Program-made: the position numbers and the translations under genes
Notes under the pieces: model-generated
The model's database searches: none
Told to the model about the DNA's origin: nothing
What the model saw: the letters and a program-made list of their open reading frames with translations, nothing else
Assembly (NCBI GenBank): GCA_033182465.1
Contig: CP137320.1
Coordinates: 1-64,000, forward strand
Reading direction: 5' to 3'
DNA: 64,000 bases
DNA from: Sanghuangporus weigelae
Lineage: Eukaryota; Basidiomycota; Agaricomycetes; Hymenochaetales; Hymenochaetaceae
Shown: positions 23,927 to 36,651 of the stretch, piece after piece
How the letters are laid out: each line of letters opens with the position of its first letter
How positions within the stretch are numbered: the first letter of the stretch is position 1

Positions 23927-26900
23927 ATGTCCACCCAGTCCGCAACACATGTTATTCATCATCATCAGAACGAGCACCAGCAGCGTTCGCATCCTCAGTC
24001 ACCTTCGGACCAGCATATGACAGATCCGAGCTCAGAGTGCGTGTCTTATTTCCTTTCAGTATGCCAGTCCATCTGATCAGAACCGTGCTCTGCATGTAGT
24101 GATCATACCCCAGACGGACCGCGTCCTACGGGCAGCTCAAGTTCTGTCATTCGTTCACCACGTAAGAGTGCGTCGCCGTCAGCACCATTGCCTCCTCTAT
24201 TCAAAGGAGCGATGTCTCCCTACCAAAAATCCCGGGTCTCGGAGAAAGACCCATCTAGCAACGCGCACAAGTCTTCGGGGCAGTCGGGGGCCGCACTTCT
24301 TATGGCTGCGGACATGGCACAGAAACATAGCGTGTGAGTCCCTGCCATACCTTTTAAATCGCATATCCTCCCCCTGCTTGCTATTATTATTCCTTCCCCT
24401 GTGTATTTCTAGCCGCAAGGCATTCTCGCCATTCGTTCTTCGCCCATTAGTTATCTCCGCTCTTTAATACGTCTACCTCACCTTACTACCTGGTTACTCT
24501 TGAATGTCCTTGCTGAGCCGCGTCTCTTCTAGACCACAGCCTTCTCTCTCAGAACAGAAGCCTATGAACGAAGCTCGAAGGCCAACTCTCGAGACACAAG
24601 GTCAAGTTATCAATGATGAGCTAAGAGTGAAAGGTGTTCCCACCTCGTGAGTTGTCTTCTGTTCGCTAGAAACCAATGATTGTTTTGACTTATTGTCCAG
24701 GTCATCTCATCGACGAGGTGCAGCATTAGACCCGTCTCCGCGTCCGCCTCCATCAAAGACTGGACTGCTCAAACTACTCACAACGCGACTCGCAGGTACA
24801 CGTTCCTCTCCTTCTCTTCGACCCCTCGCGGCATCTTCCGAAGAACGCTTGAACGTGCAACACCTCGAAACGCCTCCGTCTTGTGAAGAACAGCGGGAAC
24901 CTGAGAAGCCATCACAAGCCGTCACCCTAGTTCCGGCCCGGTCGATACCTCCGGTTCCCGATGAGAAACCCAGATCTCCCTTTAAGCCTCATCAGAGCCT
25001 TAATGGGCGTCTATCTTTGGCGGCATTTGCGGAAAAACGCGCAGAAAAACGAGAGGCAAAGGCCAGGGAGGATCAACGTGCGACAGACGCAAGGAGAGCT
25101 GCAGCGTTGGCCGAGACGGGTCTCCTTCCAGCAAGTCGTAGATATTCGGTCATACCTACGCCCTATAATGCAAATGAGCAGGGCTACGCCCGGACACCCT
25201 CGTTCGACCCTTTTGCGAAAGATCGGATTCAACATGATACGGGAAGTGACGGCAGCGTTATTGTTGAAGAGGGTGCTTCTCTGCAGGAGAAGAATCAGGG
25301 AGATGGTGGACTGAGTGCAGCCGAGGTCGTGATTCGAGAATGGAGGGAAAGGAATGCTCGTGCAAACAAAGCGAAGGGGAGACCTCAATCTCGGGGCTCT
25401 GAGGACAAGCAAATTCTCGCGCAAGACGAATGTCCAGATACATCCAAGACATCTTCAGTAGGAGATCGCGATTCTTCGTCCCTACCCTCTGCACGAGACC
25501 CTGTATCAGCACCGCCAACGTCAACACCAGAAGTTGACATGTCCAAGTCTCAAGAAGGACAGTTCCCTGTGACTGCAAACCAGCAGTCGACTTCACAGTC
25601 CATCGAGAAGTCTGTGCCAACTGACGCCTCGTCAGAGGACATTATATGTGTATCAGTCATCGCTGGATTCGACCAGAAGGGCTCTGCGTTCCCTCCTCCC
25701 CCGCCCCCTAAGAAATCGCATTCCGTCAGGAATGACACAGAGAAATGGCAGAGGGACGGAAAGCATGAAGAGAATGATCCTCGGAATGATATTTCAGGCA
25801 AAACGGCTGGGGAGAAAGTTGCTCTAGGCAATTGGCGCTTCCCGGCAACGACTTCATCCACAGCATCAGACTCTCCCAACACTCCTATTCCATGTGGCGA
25901 AAAGCTCATCGATGATGGCCATCCATTTCTTCCGACTAGTTCTGGATCTAGCTCGTCCGCCTCGACTGCCGGAGCGAGAGTGAGTAAGCCATTTCGCCCA
26001 GAAGGCGCACCGCTTGCTTCCCCTTCGGTATGGAAGGAAGAAATTTTAGCGACGCAAGACGCGAAATGCCAGGACGACACGGTAACTAAAGCTTGTTCTC
26101 GTGCGACACTGTCGCCAACCCAAATACCTCTTCCTGCATCGCCAGGTTTCCACGCTCCTTCTCCACGTTCTTGCCACAGATCGTCAACTGCACCACCCGC
26201 TCCCTTTCAGTATTCACGGTCACAAAAATCTCTTAATCGGCCAACTGGCCCTGCGCAAGCGTTGACCGTATCACTTCCCGCGCTGTCTCCTACAGTTTCA
26301 ACGAGCACATCAACAAGTGGTGGTTCTGCTCTTCCTCGTACACCCAGCACATCCAGTCACGGGCACAGTCCTGTCCGCGTGCTCGTTGCTCCGCAGGAGA
26401 ACGAAGAAGATGCTCTCTTGCAAAGACGGCCTGTGCTCTTACCAAGCATTACCGAGCCCGAGCCCGGGAACAAGATAACGGGAGCAAAAGAATTTGGTCA
26501 ATTAGCACGGCTCGCCGATCTTGATCTTGAGAGGTCCGACTGTGGAGCTTTACCGCCATCGTCATTTGGTCCATCTCGAAACAAGCCTTTCGGAAACGCT
26601 GGGACGCCGATAGCGGAGGATGGCAGACAAAAACGGACTACACTGTTCGGGAGACGGCGTACTACACAAAACAATCCCGTGAGTTACTGCTTTTCATTTC
26701 GGCGGTGTATCTCATCTATCTTCTGAATTTTCAAATCGCATCGGGTGAGGGTTCATTTGAGCCTGGGCGCCTGTTTATTGTGCCGATGCATTGTTTTCCT
26801 TCGTTCATTCTGTTCCTTGATGCTATACTAATTCAGCTATTTCTTCCTATCATAATTGCATAAACGCCACAATGTGTCGCACTTCTGTTTGGTCTCCGAT

Positions 26901-27410
26901 CACCGCCTTCGTGCTCGGGATTCTTCTGACTTCCGAAATGGCCACCACGGACATTATCATCGCATACGGATACTCCAGCCGATGATCACCATCCTAGAGT
27001 CTCACTCTTTGGCGGGGAATGGTCTTGGATCAGGTCAGAATGCAGATGTCCACGCAAAGCAGCCACGGCATGTGTCTTCCTTCACGAGTCTCAGGCGTAC
27101 TGTAACTTCCGTAACAACGGGTCTTGCTGGTGCGGCCGGAGCGACCATACGCGATCGCAGTCCGCTTCGCGCGTCAACTACGTGGTCCCCTCGTCCACCT
27201 GCATCGCCACACTCGAACACATCAGGCGCCAATTCCCTTTCACCCACGGGTTCCGCAGTATTAACCCCAAATCAACGTGCTCCAGGTGTCGGACTACGAC
27301 AGCGCCCGTTGAATCCTACTATACATTCGAGAGGTAGCATTCTAATGGAAACTCATGCTATTGAAGACGCAGAGAGTCGACGACTAGCTGAACTTGCATT
27401 CCTCGATTAG
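23927..27410 (+). CDS. Large Ser/Pro-rich protein, function unknown
   Basis: Start ATG at 23927 (MSTQSATHVIHHHQNEHQQR). The next exon from about 24101 carries SPRKSASPSAPLPPLFKGAM and GAALLMAADMAQKHSV. A third holds PQPSLSEQKPMNEARRPTLE. The main exon (24703 to about 26677) gives LKLLTTRLAGTRSSPSLRPL, a charged helix AAFAEKRAEKREAKAREDQR, then long disordered Ser/Pro/Thr-rich sequence with FPPPPPPKKS. It ends near FGRRRTTQNNP at a GT donor. The last exon (about 27000-27410) is again Ser/Thr-rich with LRRTVTSVTTGLAGAAGATI and closes on ETHAIEDAESRRLAELAFLD. Between these, 26680-26990 may be one intron or hold a small hydrophobic exon. I recognise no domain; codon use and open length support a real gene of about 900 residues. 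A wall, septum or polarity role would be a guess. Confidence 0.7.
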
Positions 27411-28071
27411 CGTTGACTACCAGGCCTCTCAGTTTTGTCTGTCCTGCCTGCGGCCTAATAAATCGAACATCTTTTCATGTGTCTGGCGTTACTGCTGCAT
27501 CCTCTCCTCGCTTGTCATTGACCACGCATTCCTAAACTTCCTGAAGGAACTTTTTTTGTAAGAAGACGGCGTAATGGGCACAGATAATCCTAGCTATCGC
27601 AGCGCTCTCTGTCATTAATAATGCGGGGACCACATTTAAACTTTGCATGATTTCATTTATCGTCTTGTCTATCCTTGTAGCGACTACCGGGCTTTTCGCC
27701 TCTTGTTTCCCCACTCTGTTAGCCGCATACTTAATTGCTCACCCGTACATTTCATATCATGTATGTGAGAAGGAGCACACGTGTTACTTTCGCGACACGG
27801 AGTTTACATAGTTACAAACGGAATGGATTTTCGACTAATCAGCATTATGAAGATTAATCCACATACTCCGACAATGTGTTCGCATAGTAAAGTAACCAGT
27901 ATGCTGCTACTGCCGAGCGAGTTGGTCCGCATGATGTTTTCAAGATGATTATTATGAAAGAAAAGTCCGATCGCACTCCCAGGATGAAACGATTGCCCCT
28001 ATGTTCATAACCATTTGAAGCGCAGTGAGACAGTTGTTGTATTCTACTTTCTCCGGGTGCATAGCTCATAG
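27411..28071. other. Intergenic
   Basis: 3' flank of the Ser/Pro-rich gene, running up to the inverted-repeat element. No gene, tRNA or repeat recognised. Small ORFs on the minus strand (near 27540-27710) lack motifs. Confidence 0.5.
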
Positions 28072-28694
28072 GGTTCCGACCGTATCGTATACGGATACGG
28101 CCGTATAACTCGAGTCTTATACGGATACGACCGTATGAAATACGGCCGTATATTTGGTGGTCAGGGTCTCATACGGATACGGAACGCCCGTATACGGGAA
28201 TACGGCGTATACGGAGGTTCCGTAACTCTACCACATCAGGACATACTAACAAATATTTTTTTCAAAGTGTTCAAAGTCTATCTCGATGCAATGAAGGTTC
28301 TGTTCACTGATAATGGTGCTTAGGGATGATTTTCATAGCTGTCCGAGCAGATCAGCGTATATGTGATCACCGGATGTGTGCGAATAATCGCTTACCTGGC
28401 TGCATATTGCCAAAATTTTCGCTGACACCAGTCCTGCCGTGCTTGGTAACACTCAAATTATGATTTCCAAAGAAAAAAATCTGCTCCCCGCATGGAAGGC
28501 AGGGATAAATACCGTTCCAAAGGGCATGCGAGGTGGAGTTCCGTATATGGCGCATCATGCCGTATACGGCATTTCTTTCCCAACTCTATACGGGATACGG
28601 CCGTATATTTTCTTATTTTTCTCTTATGCGATACGGCCGTATCCCGTATACGGAAAGCCGTATACGCATTATACGCATACGGTCGGAACACTAA
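28072..28694. mobile_element. Non-autonomous inverted-repeat element rich in ATACGGCCGTAT palindromes
   Basis: The left end GTTCCGACCGTAT (28074-28086) is matched by its exact complement ATACGGTCGGAAC near 28677-28689, a perfect 13-bp terminal inverted repeat about 615 bp apart. Inside each end, about 100-160 bp are packed with CGTATACGG and ATACGGCCGTAT units in both orientations. The middle (28245-28540) is unrelated and non-coding. No transposase reading frame. This layout, terminal inverted repeats plus dense subterminal short repeats, resembles non-autonomous hAT-like DNA transposons or MITEs. The superfamily is not proven because I could not fix a target-site duplication (flanks read CTCATAG and CTAATAG, a near match only). 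Confidence 0.65.
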
Positions 28695-29907
28695 TAGTTC
28701 ATCACTGATTATTAGTTATCTAATTTTCGCATACCCTACCCGCGATCATGCACATGTGATGCTGAGAATGTGGCCTTTGACAAAAAAAGCGAGATTGAAT
28801 TTGACATAAGCCGCTACAAGCGGATCTATTTTCTCGCGTCTGGAGTTACATCTCTACAAACAGACCTATGTTGTTTTCCAAAATTTATTTCGACATGACG
28901 TTAAATTTAGTGATTTTTGCTATGCATGATGCATGTAGCACGTCATTTTATCATCAAAAGAGAGCATATCGGCATAATTATGGCAAAGCCTTGCTCTGAC
29001 ATAACTTATTGGATTGCGAGGGTCGAGATTGTTGTGGATCAGCAAAAGCGGTGTAGTGAACAACCCCACCTTGTTTTGTTTTGTACTCCCCGGCCGGACT
29101 TCACCGAACAATCTTACTCACGTGTCTGGTGCGTCATGTTCAAATTACTCACCGTCTTCCCGTTCACTCATACAAGCCAAGACCAAGAAGAATATGAATA
29201 TCCGTGGCGGCGCTTTTATCTTGTGACGGGATTAGGACTGTAATAGAGTCGCCGTGTTTCGCGGTTTCCCTGATATGTATATTCTTGGATTTAGGCGCTA
29301 TGACTACACGAACGGTCGATGATTTGTCAAACCTGGTTGCACCAGGAACCTCTTCTCAGAAGCCAGTAAGCCATGTTATAGGGTGGACTTGCTGTATTCT
29401 AGAACGAGTACACCGTCTAGTGACAGTGGTCATTGAATCAATTACGAGGCAAATAAATTCCAGTGTAAGAGAGCATATTAGTGATCGAATTCTTCTTTAA
29501 TCCGCTGACTGACTCCCTTGATTAGTCTCTCACTGAAACACTTTCCCGAGCACATCAACTTTACATGTTATCTTCATTGTATTCGCACACTTGGGCATCA
29601 AGGATCACATAGGGCACTCACCGCTCTATCAATCATTCGGATCCATGAAGTTATCTGAACTTTCAAATTGTAGCAACGACATGACCTCGTCTCAGCATCA
29701 CTTCACTAACTCCGAAGTTCTTTCGGCATATCTGAAGCTACGGACTCCCGGCGAATTTCAGTATAGCATTGACTTTGAGCCCTCAAGAGAGGCACATCCT
29801 TGCGGGATAAATAGAGGGCTCGTCACAGAGGAATTCCGCATCGCAAGCTGAACCATTCTCTTCATCTTTGTGTTTAGATTCACAGGGCTCTGCTCAAACT
29901 CACCAAT
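28695..29907. other. Intergenic
   Basis: About 1.2 kb between the inverted-repeat element and the first Zn2Cys6 gene. Several ORFs of 60-110 codons on both strands have no recognisable motif. The 3' part should hold the promoter of the gene starting at 29908. Confidence 0.45.
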
Positions 29908-31988
29908 ATGAATACGGAGAGGTCATCGCCAGCCAAGGCACCGACACTGAAGAAGGGTCAAGCATGCACTTGTTGCAGGTGAGTAGATTTTCCTCTAACA
30001 AAAGTGCTTCTGACCCGACACATCGCGGATGTTTAAGGCGCCGCAAGACAGTATGCTTCGTTTTGTTTTCACATGGCAAGCCGGAACTCGTTCACTGATC
30101 TACCTTCGTAGCGATGCGATGGGAACCGCCCGATTTGTGGACAGTGCTCAAGTAATGGTCGAGAACTTGACTGTGAATATTCTGACGGTTTTGCTCCGAC
30201 TCGCACCGAACGTCTCCAAGAATACTTGGCTCGTCTGCAGAGCAGAGTACAGACGCTAGAAACGACCCATGCTCAGCGTTCCCTCGGTGGTAAGGAGTCA
30301 AATTTTCTTTGTGCTAATGAGTGCTTATATGTTATGACAGATAACCGCCAGGTTGCTATTTTTCCATGTATTCGCCATTTGCTCAACATTGACACATCCG
30401 TTTTCAGAGGCCATCATTATCAATCCAGCCATCTGCTTCGTGGTGGATGATGGAATTTCCGCCTTCTCAAGTTGCTAGATTCTTGTATGTCCACCTTCGT
30501 AACTTCCGACAATCGGCGAAACTTTCTTCTTCCGTTTCTAGGTTCGAGGTTTTCATGCAACACGAACACCAAGCTGGCTGGGGTCTCAATAACGAGCGCT
30601 TTGCGACAGCAATTTCTGGAGGCCCCTCAAGTCCATCATTTCCCCATCCGGCGCTTGCTAATGCAATCTTCTTGTGGGGAGCACGTTTCGCTCGGTTACC
30701 TTCATTTTCAGGAGAGGAAATCGAGCAGACTTTCCTATCCCGAGCTACTTCCCAGACACAATCGCAACAGATAGCCACGCAATCGCTTCAGTACGGTTTA
30801 CAAGCTGTTCAGGCCGAAATTCTTTTAGCGACTTACCTCTTCGCTGTGGGAGGACGCACACTAGAGACAGATTATCACGTCAGTGCTTCCGTCAGATTGG
30901 CGCTAGGCTTTGGAATGAACCGTATAACACCAAGGCCCAACATTGATCCCATAGAAGAAGGGGAGCGCATCTCTGTTTTCTGGAAGGTGTTCTGCCTTGA
31001 CAGACTTTGGGCAATAACCAATGGTAAACCAGCAGCGCTGCGGATCGATGGGAGCTCTCCTGTGATCGTTACTACCCCATGGCCCAAGAGTCCAGAGGAA
31101 TATGCTCAAGTCCGTGCTTACCTCAGCATCATAACCATTTGATTAAATGTTGTTCGTGATTACAGGGGAATGTATCGCACTCATCCATAATGTCGCAGCC
31201 TCTGGTACAATTCTTAGAAGAACAAGGAAACGCAACTTCCGGGTTTAGCTACCCCGCTCTAGCAGTTAAAGCGGCACTGCTTTGTGAGCGATCATCTCAT
31301 TATGCTTCCCGCCCAACCTCTGGTCTGTTCCCTTGCATATACATGCTTTATTAACCCCACTCAATCCAACCTCCGAAACTCACGCAGATGATGAGATTCG
31401 TCTCGCCGATTCTACCATATTCTGTTTCGTGTCTACTCTTGCGCCTTTGGACGGACAGGCTTCAGTGGCCCGCAAAGCTCGCTTCATTACCATTCATGCT
31501 GTCGCATACCTTGCGTTCATTCGTTTGCACGAGATCAATGCACCTCAGGATAGAGGCGCGTATTTACGTTGCGTGCAGGCAGCTCGTTATCTATCCATGC
31601 TTCCTGGAAATCTTGCGCAAGATGAGATCATAGAGTTGGAGCCTTTTTGCATGGTATTTTCATCTCGGCCTATTTTTAGACACTTCTGATCTCCTTGACT
31701 ATAGCCCAGTTTTGTAATCGCCAGTAAAGTTCTCATGCAAGAGATAACACGTACCCGCCAGCTGGCCTCGAGCGCTCAGACTGGAGATATTACACCGCCG
31801 AACGTTCTGATAGATGAGCTTGATCGTCTGATGCACTGCCTGGCCGAGGTTGCCCCAGTCTATCCGGTGATAGGTAAGTTTTGTTTAACGTCAAAATCTG
31901 TGCGATTGCATTTACAAATTCCGTATCTCCTTCATCAGAATCCCAACTTGAGTCATTGAACGACATGCGCACAAGTTTGTTTATTTGA
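29908..31988 (+). CDS. Zn2Cys6 / fungal-specific transcription factor, copy 1
   Basis: Start ATG at 29908 (MNTERSSPAKAPTLKKGQAC). The zinc cluster is spliced from three exons: 29908-29978, a 13-nt microexon 30038-30050 (GCGCCGCAAGACA), and an exon from 30112. Together they give C-T-C-C-RRRKTR-C-DGNRPI-C-GQ-C...C, the C-x2-C-x6-C spacing of Gal4-type clusters. A coiled-coil linker follows (RTERLQEYLARLQSRVQTLE). The middle-homology region spans FEVFMQHEHQAGWGLNNERF, FPHPALANAIFLWGARFA, QYGLQAVQAEILLATYLFAV, GRTLETDYHVSASVRLALGF and EEGERISVFWKVFCLDRLWA. Later exons include HAVAYLAFIRLHEI and DELDRLMHCLAEVAPVYPVI, ending NDMRTSLFI at 31988. DNA-binding nuclear regulator; target unknown. It faces a paralogue tail to tail at 32413-34482. 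Confidence 0.88.
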
Positions 31989-32412
31989 ACATGATGATGA
32001 TTGCCCAGTACCTGAGAACTATCGGTGGTCGGCAGAACTTGTGAGAGAAAGGCGTTGTCTCCGAATAAGCATGATAAGTAAAGCAAACACAACTCATATT
32101 TATGTATGTGTTTTACGAGATACGTATAATATCTACTACGATAACAAATCGGGAATTGCTCTATAGCGAGATTGGGAAGGGGCTCATCTAATGTAGTAAT
32201 TAAGGAGGAAATAAAGAATCAGGAACATTCGTGAAATTGATCTAAAAGGTACGAAAGGCGCAGTGATGCATCCAAGCCAGGAAACAATCACGTAATAAAA
32301 CATAGCCTATTCAAAATCGTTGTTCATTGCCCGAGGCTCTCTAAAATCTCGTCAGCTTGCTGATCTGAAGGCAGCACCAGTGTCAGCGCTGTCTATAACG
32401 CGACAGAGGAAT
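31989..32412. other. Convergent intergenic space
   Basis: About 420 bp between the stops of two convergent transcription-factor genes. AT-rich; both 3' UTRs must end here. No stable palindromic terminator or repeat is evident by eye. Confidence 0.55.
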
Positions 32413-34482
32413 CTACGGACCAAAAATAGCATTCCTGTTATTTGCTTCCGCGAAACGCTGAAGTGCATTGACGATTCTGGTGATACTGGCTCGGAGAGTT
32501 ATCAATCGTTTGGAAGCTGCAGATGAGGAATCTCCTCCCCCTGAGGCCTGACCCATTCTTTTTTCTTCCTGAAAAAACGTCTGAGCAGCCAGAGATCCCA
32601 CCATCTAGTCCGTAAAAGTCAGCCCGAGCATCCGAAGTGGAATTCAAATTGGAAACCCACACTAAGAATCGGATCAACAGTCAAAGAACTGTCGCCACAT
32701 AAGCCTTCCAAAACCTTAAGTATCTCGCTGGCGTGGACTAGGCGTGAATTAATCGCGTTTAAGTCTCCTGGAGGTGCTTCAGAAGACCTGACGTTATGGA
32801 GAGTCATCATTGTAGCATGCGCGAGACCATGCGCGATCAATTGTGTTTCATGTCCGCTTGCTCTGCCTGACAAAAGCTCGTCCACTGGCGTCAACATTCG
32901 TGCAAACGTTGTCGTGGTGCGCGCAATAACCTGCATTTCTGATCTCAGAGACACTCGGCTTGGTGTTTGAGAATATGCTAGAAGAATGAATTTCAACGCG
33001 TGTATAAAGTAGAGTTTATGATAGAAACTCACGAGAAAGCCATAATTCAGAAAGCCTAGATGCTCGCTCAAAGACAGCGGCCGCCATTACGCGAAATGCT
33101 GATTCAGGCAGAGTGCTGCCTCGATGTGGAGTCGGAATCTCTCCCGACAGAAGTCGTTGTACTGTCCTACTGCTAACTCCAGACAGCAGCGAAAATTTGG
33201 AGTGTAATTCTTCATAATCGGCTATTTCCATAGGCCAGTCAATGTCTATTTGAGTGCCGAGAACAGGGTCGTCGGTCAACAAGCAGGGTACACCAAGCAC
33301 CGTGCTCCAGCAGCGATCCAAATTAAAAACATTCCAAAAGAGACGGATTCTTTCTCCGTATTCTAGGGCAGTCCTCGCGGAAGGAAGCTCTAAGGCATTG
33401 AACGTCGAACTCGCTTGAGGTCTGGGAGTCTCACTATCGCGTGGAGGTCTGGTTCGATGCAAACCGCAGCTGACTGAGAGGGATACAGCTGCATTCATAT
33501 GGTAACGACCTTCAAGCAAACGGCCAAGGCTGAAAAAGTATTGGGAGAGAAGTACCTCTGCTTGCATTGCATGTAATCGGCGTCGTGCAAGCACCGACCC
33601 CTGAGAATTACAGACAATCGCTAATCAAGGGTTGTTCTTTACAACGATACTAAAAGACTTCGCTTACTTCTAAGCCCGGCTCCTGAATCAGCGCATCTTG
33701 CAACGCAAGGATGGAGCGCTGAAGGTACAAATTTTCATGCTGCATGGACTCATGAGAATTTGAAAGATGAAGAGCCCAAAGGAGAACCGAATGAGTAAGA
33801 GCAGGATGTGGTCTATTGACATGCGGAGTCGGCAGGTGAAGGTCGGAAAGGAAATGCGCCGGAGATAGCGCAAATCCAAGGGACACTGCATGTGGCATAA
33901 AAATGCCGATTCTATACATAGACAGAATGCTCAATCGATGTTAGCATATTCAGATATAGATTGCCTTACAGTGTTTCTAAGATGTCCGCTGGAGGCTCTT
34001 CTTGTTCCCACCACGACCCTGCTTCAGATCCTATTCTGGACATTACCGGAACTGTTGTGGACTGAACCGTACTATGAGGTCGAGTCGCTGCATACGGATC
34101 GTGAAGACGAACAGATTGAGACGCTATGCTCGGGTTTTCAAGCTCATGAATTCGAGCCTGCAAAAGGGCAACGGTCTCTTCGAGCATTTGAGACCGTGTT
34201 CGCCCTTGATTATCTGTGTACTCGCAGTCTTCTGCGCGATTTCCCTTTATACATTGGATACAATATGGGCGCTGACCATCACATTTCTGTGCGAGCAGAT
34301 ACATTACTTCCCAATGGGATTGAACAGACATTTAGGATCCACGTACCATTTTGCGTCGCCTAGTGATGTCTACGATCAGTATGTCTCGCTCGAAGTACTG
34401 GAATTTTTACTCGCCTGCAGCTAAGACAGGCCTTTCCACGCTGTAGAGTGGCCTCTGAAGAGCTCGAAGTTCTGTGTGTCAT
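32413..34482 (-). CDS. Zn2Cys6 / fungal-specific transcription factor, copy 2
   Basis: Start ATG at 34482 (MTHRTSSSSEATLQRGKAC). Exon 1 ends at 34415 with a GC donor (TGCAG|GCGAGT). Next is a 13-nt microexon 34359-34347 (GCGACGCAAAATG), then an exon beginning AAATGTGAT. The product is C-L-S-C-RRRKMK-C-DGQRPY-C-IQ-C...C, the correct C-x2-C-x6-C cluster; skipping the microexon would destroy the spacing. Then a coiled coil (RTRSQMLEETVALLQARIHE), SWWEQEEPPADILETL, LGFALSPAHFLSDLHLP, HPALTHSVLLWALHLS, RLHAMQAEVLLSQYFFSLGR, LLEGRYHMNAAVSLSVSCGL and YGERIRLFWNVFNLDRCWST. The C-terminal exon ends NALQRFAEANNRNAIFGP. The fungal-specific domain matches copy 1 block by block, so the two are paralogues. 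Regulatory target unknown. Confidence 0.88.
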
Positions 34483-36651
34483 GAATTAGATGATGGTTTG
34501 TCGGAGACAGGCGTATGTCAAATATACTTTTCCGACACTCTCTCGTTCAGATGGATGGGTCTTATATACCGAACGAAGTCGAGTCATGTATAGTGAAGAA
34601 TAACTCTCGGAGGCGACATTGCGTTCTATAGCGAACGTAGAGGACCGGCATTACTCAGTAAGCACCGTGACCGCATCTCCAGCAGAAACCGGACATAGCT
34701 GCTCGCGTTTCAAACCACCAACGAGTATGGACCTTCGGCGATGTGCTTGGAGCTGTACCGAATGCTGTACAAACTAGACTGAATCACCACCATTGGCAGC
34801 AACGAGCGATCGGAACTCGCGGACAGAAAAAGCAGACAAACATGCCGCCCGAAGCGGTCCGAAAGATACTTCTAAGGAATGAGAATATGTATAACTAAAG
34901 TCGCGATAGACATCCTAATGGGGGGGAAGAAAGATTCTTTAGGTATCGTTCCAGCCACCACCGTTGTACATGTAAGTGTGAACTTGAAGTAAAGAAGGGA
35001 GATCGACAAACGCGGTATTTGAGAAGCACGTGATGTCGCGCTTTGTTCGTTCGTATATTTGTTTGCCTCTACTTACTAAGAAACCCCTGCCTCTAGCTCC
35101 ATGCTTACTGAGGCGATCGTATCATAATCGTATTACGAGCGCATTGCAAGGGACGTCTCTAGTGAAATGAGTCACTAAGCCCACTTATTACCCTCCGATA
35201 GGGTGCGACTATTATCACCATCTCCGAAATGATCTCGACAAGCTACGTTTCGTCTAGCACCGGAATTTGACGTCGGTCGTCAGTTGACTCGCAACATGTT
35301 TTGTTTGGTAGATAAAAGACCGACTTTCAAAACTCCGGCACAGAGCAAACGGATATCATCGGCGGGCGTGGGAGACTCTTAAACTTTATTAGCATTCAGT
35401 GATCTTCGTTTAGGTAATTTCGGGGTTTCCCGTTATAAATAATGAAATAAACCAGTGAACAGATGAGTGATCCATCTCTAAACTAAGATTGTCACCATCG
35501 AATGACTTTGAGAATGACTGTGAGAAGCCTTGCAATATCGAAATGTTGGAGTACGACCTCAACCATGTTTCAGTTTCTTTTCCGATTCGTTCCTGCAGTC
35601 GACGTACGTGATTCGCAGCAGATTAGGTCGCGATATCGTAAATCCCACGCAATGTCGTCCTGAAGCATAGTCTTCAGTGTTTTTGGTTGTTCCTATTCTT
35701 TCCGATCCTTATTCTACAGAATCCTAATGTGGTGACGCGGACCGACACAAATATTTCTCTAGGCATGATGGCAGGCCGTAGAAATGAGCAATAATGAAGC
35801 CATTCCATGTCTTAGCTTCATTTTCTAAACAATACAAACAACGCGACAACTGTTGACCCAGCCTTGGAATCTCATTACTATCTCAGTCTCCGAAGGCAAA
35901 TAGAGTATAGGTGGGAAGTCGGCTTCGAACTTCGGAATCTGAAGATAAGGCACATAACGGGTGGTCTTCAGTTCTCTCACAGATCGCAAAAATCGGTCGG
36001 AGGACGTCGAGAAGAAATAAACTTCATAGTATAGTATTCTTAGCCTTCCTTCACTTGTTTAGGAAACCTGAAGGCGTGTATGTTCTAGAATCCAATAAGA
36101 CTATGCCCGGGCCTACGCTACATCATAGAACCTATTATTTTCATATGGAACGGAGACAAGTCCGACTTGCAAACGCAACACAGGATCTTATAACCACACC
36201 TTCTGGGCTCCGAGACCGCCCCGAACTGACATCGATCCATTAGTAACTAGGAAAAGACCGTCGTTCGCGTCATTCGTTTGAGGAGCCGCGGGCACGAATA
36301 GCGCACAAAAGGTCTTGATGAAGTAGCCATCACTTTAATCTTGACACCGACTTAAGACGCGAGCGGCTCACAGACAGTGATATTGATAGCACAAGCATTC
36401 AAGGACAGTACCAATTTGAGAAGGCGTCGAATACAGTATTGCGGTGCAAAAGTATGAAATACGGTTTGGTTGTTACATAATCCACTCGTCTGAAGAATAA
36501 TTACGAATTTAAGTAGACAAAGAAGAGTCTCGGCTTTCAATATTGATCAAAAGCTCAAGTATCGCTGCGAAGCTGCACCAGAATATGCATAGCTTGTTGT
36601 CTGAATCGAAGAATCGTACAGGAGCACATAGCCTTCCTTCAGGAAAAGAGT
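34483..36651. other. Long intergenic region
   Basis: About 2.2 kb with no gene I can support. The first few hundred bases should contain the promoter of the minus-strand transcription factor. A plus-strand ORF at 35911-36243 (110 codons) has no motif and ordinary intergenic composition. No repeat, tRNA or element seen. Confidence 0.45.
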
